NCBI GenBank assembly: GCA_027017025.1
Contig: JALURH010000172.1
Location: 1-9,843 of the forward strand
DNA length: 9,843 nucleotides
Direction of reading: 5' to 3'
Source: Thermofilaceae archaeon
GTDB taxonomy: Archaea > Thermoproteota > Thermoprotei > Thermofilales > Thermofilaceae
Both the position numbers and the translations under genes were made by a program. Below the pieces are notes generated by a model. The model did no database searches. It was not told the origin of the DNA and was given only the letters and a program-made list of their open reading frames with translations. Numbering within the stretch: the first letter of the stretch is position 1; the number at the start of each line of letters is the position of its first letter. Positions 7,419 through 9,843 of the stretch are shown here, piece after piece.

Positions 7419-7820
7419 CTAGGAGTTTTCCACCAGCGATGTAAACATACTTAAGCATATTCTACAGCTCTTGGGGTCAATATCATCTATTTCCGTATGG
7501 TACTCGCAGAGGTAACGTTCCCTAAGCATATAGAGAGCTACACCCATTAAACCCGCTAACACCTGATACCTACTAGCGTCACCTGAGGCTATAGATCGAG
7601 CAAGCCTACGTAGTTTTTCATCAACATCCCCCATTCCCCTAACATCCATCAACGCCCCCCTCTCCATCGATAGATACCTCGATACAGCTGACTGAGAGAT
7701 TCCGAGAACCCTAGCTATATCTACCTGGTTCATACCATACTCTCTACTAAGTATCTCAACTAGCCTCCTCTTAAGGGCTGGCACTACATACCTATAGGCT
7801 AGCTCAAATGGGGTCAACAT
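7419..7820 (-). CDS. HTH transcriptional regulator with C-terminal Cys/His cluster (COG2522-like)
   Basis: This is a DNA-binding regulator of the small archaeal Xre-like group. Counting from the ATG at 7820 it has 133 residues. The N-terminal stretch LTPFELAYRYVVPALKRRLV leads into a helix-turn-helix at about 31-55 (NQVDIARVLGISQSAVSRYL). A helical linker follows, and the C-terminus carries C105, H108, C119 and C122 (C-x2-H-x10-C-x2-C), likely to bind a metal or Fe-S cluster or to act as a redox switch. The start at 7820 is four bases after the upstream gene's stop and matches the usual N-terminus of the family; an in-frame GTG at 7847 would overlap that gene by 23 bases. The two genes form one operon, so this protein may control the palindrome at 9151-9170 in their shared promoter. 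Its target is inferred, not shown. Confidence 0.85.
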   Translation of the reverse strand: MLTPFELAYRYVVPALKRRLVEILSREYGMNQVDIARVLGISQSAVSRYLSMERGALMDVRGMGDVDEKLRRLARSIASGDASRYQVLAGLMGVALYMLRERYLCEYHTEIDDIDPKSCRICLSMFTSLVENS

Positions 7821-7824
7821 GGCT

Positions 7825-9138
7825 CTAGAGTACAATAATTTTCTCACTTATTTTATCGGGGTTCTCCAATATATCTGTAAAGTCCTCCACCACCTCTGCT
7901 GCCCCCAAGTACCTCCCCTCTTTGTCCCTAATAGCTACTATAGTTACCCTCAGTATCCTTCCATGAACCCTAGTCCAGAAAACCTCATGATCCTTTAACC
8001 CCGCTCTAAGTTCATCAATAACCTTCCTTACAAGGTTCTCGAGCCTCGGTGGATGGCAGAACTCAACTTTACGGCCCAGGAGGGTCTTAGTCCTAGCAAA
8101 GCCCTGGAGTAACCTACTCTTAGAGTAGTATCTAACTCTACCATTAGTGTCGGCGAAAGTTATCTCTAGAGGCAAACTGTTAAGCAGTACTCTCACCTCC
8201 TCCCTGCTGAGGAAGCCTGTGCCTAAATCTAGGTCATCATCCCTTACTAACCTATATGTATCTGGCTCAACACCTGCCCTAAGTGCAGCTGCCCTCATCT
8301 CCGGAGGTAGCTTCTCCATCTGCTCCGGAGTCACTACTGCCTCAACCTCATATGGGAGAACAGGTTTCGCCTTAGAACTCCACTCAGCACTAACATCAAT
8401 AATATAGCCTATCTTATCCCCCTCCTCTTTGATAGCTACCCACTCCCCCTCAGACAGTAACGCCCACAGCGCTGGATACAGTATTTTGTTCTCCCTAAAT
8501 ACTAGCTCAGAGATCTCCTTAACCACCTCTAGTGCCCTCTGAGCCACCAGCCTATAGTACTCCTCTTCATCCTCCCTACGCTCTACTAACTCATAGAGCT
8601 GTCTCATCCCAGTAATAGCTTGATCCTCACGACCCCAGAGTACCCTTGGTACAGCAACTATACCTCTACGTTCAAGGTATGGGAAGAGAAGCATCTGGTT
8701 CTTCCTGTAGTGTAGCCTTAGAGACCTATAGAGGTTAGTTATCGCCCTCCTAATACCTTCTACTAAGTCTTCTCTACCCTTGGTGGAGGAAATATTTAGT
8801 AAAGCTGTAGCGTACATACTTAGTGCCTCCGCTAACTTAAGTATTTTCTCATTCTCCCGCATAAGTAGATCTAGAGGATGCCCCTCTGGAACCCCCTGAA
8901 GCTCCCTCGACATTAATGTCTCCCTAAATAGGGCTACGTGGAGGTCGCATAGCTTAAGTATCTCCCTTATGGGAACACCCTCCTTCACAAGTTCCTGCTC
9001 TATAAGAGGTATCTCGAAGGGCGAAATTTCCTTTAAAACTGGGCGAAACTTCTGCTTTAGTGTTTCTACATCCTCACCCCTATGTATACTCCTAAGTATC
9101 TCCTTTATGATCTCTTTCTTCCTACCTAAATTATTCAT
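7825..9138 (-). CDS. DUF438 / hemerythrin-like / PAS sensor protein (COG2461 type)
   Basis: A 437-residue soluble protein of the COG2461 type, probably a cytoplasmic sensor. Residues about 5-75 are the helical DUF438 domain. Residues 86-245 resemble a hemerythrin HHE four-helix bundle: GHPLDLLMREN (86-96), H143 with LLFPYLE (150-156), VLWGRED (166-172) and RENKILYP (215-222). Residues 320-425 are the characteristic PAS domain, with LEITFAD (324-330), LGRKVEFCHPP (354-364), FWTRVHGRILRV (387-398) and AIRDKEGRYLGAAEVVEDFT (402-421). Residue 148 is Gln where related proteins appear to have a ligand Glu, and the third helix has ED where classic hemerythrins have EH, so iron binding may be altered. 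The ATG at 9138 has GGTG five bases upstream. The HTH gene follows after four bases, suggesting sensor and regulator act together on oxygen, redox state or a small ligand. Confidence 0.88.
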   Translation of the reverse strand: MNNLGRKKEIIKEILRSIHRGEDVETLKQKFRPVLKEISPFEIPLIEQELVKEGVPIREILKLCDLHVALFRETLMSRELQGVPEGHPLDLLMRENEKILKLAEALSMYATALLNISSTKGREDLVEGIRRAITNLYRSLRLHYRKNQMLLFPYLERRGIVAVPRVLWGREDQAITGMRQLYELVERREDEEEYYRLVAQRALEVVKEISELVFRENKILYPALWALLSEGEWVAIKEEGDKIGYIIDVSAEWSSKAKPVLPYEVEAVVTPEQMEKLPPEMRAAALRAGVEPDTYRLVRDDDLDLGTGFLSREEVRVLLNSLPLEITFADTNGRVRYYSKSRLLQGFARTKTLLGRKVEFCHPPRLENLVRKVIDELRAGLKDHEVFWTRVHGRILRVTIVAIRDKEGRYLGAAEVVEDFTDILENPDKISEKIIVL

Positions 9139-9143
9139 ATAGA

Positions 9144-9176
9144 CACCACGTATATGACACGTGTCATATATTTAAA
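9144..9176 (-). promoter_or_regulatory. promoter of the sensor-regulator operon
   Basis: On the minus strand, TTTAAATA (9176-9169) is a good TATA box; 25-26 bases downstream transcription would begin near 9147, just at GGTG (9147-9144), the ribosome-binding site five bases before the ATG at 9138. The 5' UTR would be only about ten bases. A perfect palindrome fills the space between TATA box and transcription start. Confidence 0.6.
9151..9170. repeat. perfect 20-bp palindrome, candidate operator
   Basis: TATATGACACGTGTCATATA is identical to its own reverse complement over all 20 bases, with no spacer. It overlaps the end of the TATA box of the sensor-regulator operon and ends about four bases before the predicted transcription start, a classic position for a dimeric repressor. 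The HTH protein of the same operon is the obvious candidate to bind it. One arm recurs at 2180-2188. Confidence 0.7.
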
Positions 9177-9230
9177 TCCTTTTATTAGAGACCTAATATC
9201 TCCCATAGACTACCCGTATCTAAGGTGGGA

Positions 9231-9240
9231 ATATTTAAAT
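9231..9240 (+). promoter_or_regulatory. TATA box for the thrS leader transcript
   Basis: ATATTTAAAT, preceded by GGGA, is a strong TATA-like element centred near 9236. A start 25-26 bases downstream falls at about 9261, giving thrS a 5' leader of roughly 110 bases. It is divergent from the sensor-operon promoter 55-60 bases away. Confidence 0.5.
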
Positions 9241-9260
9241 AGAGTCGTATTTTTATCTCT

Positions 9261-9356
9261 ATGCGGTCTAAAGGTGCGGGATATGGGTGGTTACCAAACA
9301 GTTGCCTAGGGTTGAGTCCCCCAGCCCTATCCGACCCCTATCAGCCATACACCTAG
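9261..9356 (+). CDS. possible leader ORF of 31 codons before thrS
   Basis: An ATG at 9261 coincides with the transcription start predicted from the TATA box, and opens a 31-residue frame (MRSKGAGYGWLPNSC...QPYT) ending at TAG 9354-9356. It is in the same frame as thrS and ends 15 bases before it. Leaderless translation would move ribosomes through the foldable leader. The peptide matches nothing I know and has a single Thr, so it is not an obvious threonine attenuator peptide. The same bases are better explained as structured RNA. Confidence 0.2.
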   Translation: MRSKGAGYGWLPNSCLGLSPPALSDPYQPYT

Positions 9357-9367
9357 AATTGTTTTCT

Positions 9368-9376
9368 GGAGGTGAT
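9368..9376 (+). promoter_or_regulatory. very strong Shine-Dalgarno overlapping the apparent thrS start
   Basis: GGAGGTGAT is the full complement of the usual archaeal 16S rRNA 3' end (ATCACCTCC). The only usual in-frame start nearby, GTG at 9372, lies inside it. At normal spacing (5-8 bases) the in-frame codons are ACG 9381 and GCT 9384; no ATG, GTG or TTG is in frame. Confidence 0.6.
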
Positions 9377-9843
9377 TTCTACGGCTAGTGTTAGGATTAA
9401 ACTCCCCGGTGGGGAGGAGGTTCTTGGAGAAGTTGGCACTAGGATAATAGATAATATTCCTAGGAGAAAAGGTTTAGTTGCTAAAGTAGGTAGCAGACTA
9501 GTAGATTTAACGTCGAGGATCAGGGAGGACTGGAGCCTAATTGAGGTCCTAGATTTTAGCTCTGAGGAGGGTAGAGAAACATACTGGCATACATCTTCCC
9601 ACATATTGGCGCAAGCAGTCAAAAGACTGTTTCCACATGCTAAGCTAGGTATAGGGCCACCCATAGAGAATGGATTTTACTATGATTTCGATCTTGGAGG
9701 ATATACGTTCACCCAGGAGGACCTGGAGAGGATAGAAGCCGAGATGTATAGGATAATAGGGGAGGACATACCTATAGAGAGGGTAGAGCTTAGACGTACA
9801 GAGGCTATTGAGAAATTCAGGGAGTTAGGCGAAGTATATAAGG
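9372..9843 (+). CDS. thrS: threonyl-tRNA synthetase, bacterial type, 3' end outside the window
   Basis: Charges tRNA-Thr with threonine in the cytoplasm. 157 codons of an expected 600-650 are visible. Residues about 6-62 form a TGS domain (VRIKLPGGEE, then GLVAKVGSRLVDL). Residues from about 70 are the N2 editing (tRNA_SAD) domain: HTSSH (73-77) is the zinc-like HxxxH motif, followed by ILAQAVKRLFPHAKLGIGPP and ENGFYYDF, diagnostic of bacterial and eukaryotic ThrRS and of related AlaRS editing domains. Most archaea instead carry a ThrRS with a DTD-like editing domain, so this copy suggests an old transfer from bacteria. The catalytic and anticodon-binding domains lie beyond the edge. The start is uncertain: GTG 9372 gives a sensible N-terminus but overlaps the Shine-Dalgarno, and the frame is open upstream only to 9357. 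The gene is preceded by its own TATA box and a foldable leader. Confidence 0.93.
   Translation, partial: MISTASVRIKLPGGEEVLGEVGTRIIDNIPRRKGLVAKVGSRLVDLTSRIREDWSLIEVLDFSSEEGRETYWHTSSHILAQAVKRLFPHAKLGIGPPIENGFYYDFDLGGYTFTQEDLERIEAEMYRIIGEDIPIERVELRRTEAIEKFRELGEVYK

Larger units (their letters stand above)
9261..9376 (+). ncRNA. structured leader RNA of thrS, possible translational switch
   Basis: The region from the predicted transcription start to the Shine-Dalgarno is richer in G+C than its surroundings and can fold. AGGTG (9272-9276) pairs with CACCT (9350-9354). Inside it GATA/TATC (9280-9283 with 9339-9342) and GGGT/ACCC (9285-9288 with 9334-9337) stack across one mismatch, and an 8-bp hairpin (9307-9314 with 9322-9329, one G-U pair, 7-base loop) sits near the tip. 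The same CACCT can instead pair with AGGTG at 9370-9374, the core of the thrS Shine-Dalgarno. Closing the leader fold would therefore free the ribosome-binding site, and opening it could hide the site. No known riboswitch class, tRNA, C/D or H/ACA pattern was recognised. All pairings were found by eye; energies and covariation are untested. A free-standing small RNA is the alternative. Confidence 0.4.

Noticed and set aside
8147..8407. Plus-strand open frame inside the DUF438/PAS gene.
   Set aside because: Antisense shadow of the conserved PAS and linker region.
9261..9356. tRNA or TPsiC-like arm suggested by GGGTTGAGTCCCC.
   Set aside because: No cloverleaf, anticodon arm or acceptor stem can be drawn around it; the hairpin at 9307-9329 fits a leader RNA better.
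9354..9356. TAG between leader ORF and thrS as a pyrrolysine codon.
   Set aside because: Nothing in the window suggests pyrrolysine machinery, and ThrRS proteins do not need the extra N-terminal peptide.
9353..9664. Minus-strand open frame of 103 codons.
   Set aside because: Antisense to the conserved TGS and editing domains of thrS.
1..9843. CRISPR array or phage-defence cluster.
   Set aside because: No direct repeats with regular spacers and no cas-like or toxin-antitoxin pair were found; the TnpB-like sequence is a broken remnant.

Overview
The window looks like a piece of a hyperthermophilic archaeal chromosome, most likely a crenarchaeote (Thermoproteota, Desulfurococcales-like). The evidence is heavy AGG/AGA arginine and ATA isoleucine use, GGTG-type ribosome-binding sites, A/T-rich TATA boxes about 25 bases before likely transcription starts, leaderless-looking genes, a COG2522-like HTH regulator, and a decayed archaeal-type TnpB. 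The lineage is inferred; no rRNA or tRNA marker is present.

Layout. 2-1590 (+): the end of an ABC-2 type export operon, an ATPase missing its 5' end followed by a permease that overlaps it by four bases (ATGA). 1590-1828: a short non-coding stretch with an inverted repeat and possible decayed coding sequence. 1829-2170 (-): a small protein of unknown function. 2310-5495 (+): a very large protein joining an N-terminal GNAT acetyltransferase to about 900 residues of beta-rich, probably duplicated sandwich domains. 5531-6151 (-): a 5'-truncated, frameshifted IS200/IS605-type TnpB remnant. 6152-7327 (-): an unrecognised beta-rich, possibly propeller protein. 7419-9138 (-): a two-gene operon, a DUF438 / hemerythrin-like / PAS sensor followed by an HTH regulator with a C-terminal Cys/His cluster. 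9372-9843 (+): the 5' part of a bacterial-type threonyl-tRNA synthetase gene.

How it fits together. The sensor-regulator operon starts from a promoter holding a perfect 20-bp palindrome between TATA box and transcription start, a good candidate operator, perhaps autoregulatory. Nine bases of it recur at the same distance from the TATA box in front of the small gene at 1829-2170, so the two may share a regulator. Divergent from the operon, thrS has its own TATA box and a GC-rich, foldable leader of about 110 bases. There one CACCT segment can pair either with an upstream AGGTG, closing the leader fold, or with the AGGTG of the thrS Shine-Dalgarno. This resembles a riboswitch-like translational switch and is the most interesting signal in the window. 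No CRISPR array, tRNA, rRNA or intact mobile element was seen.
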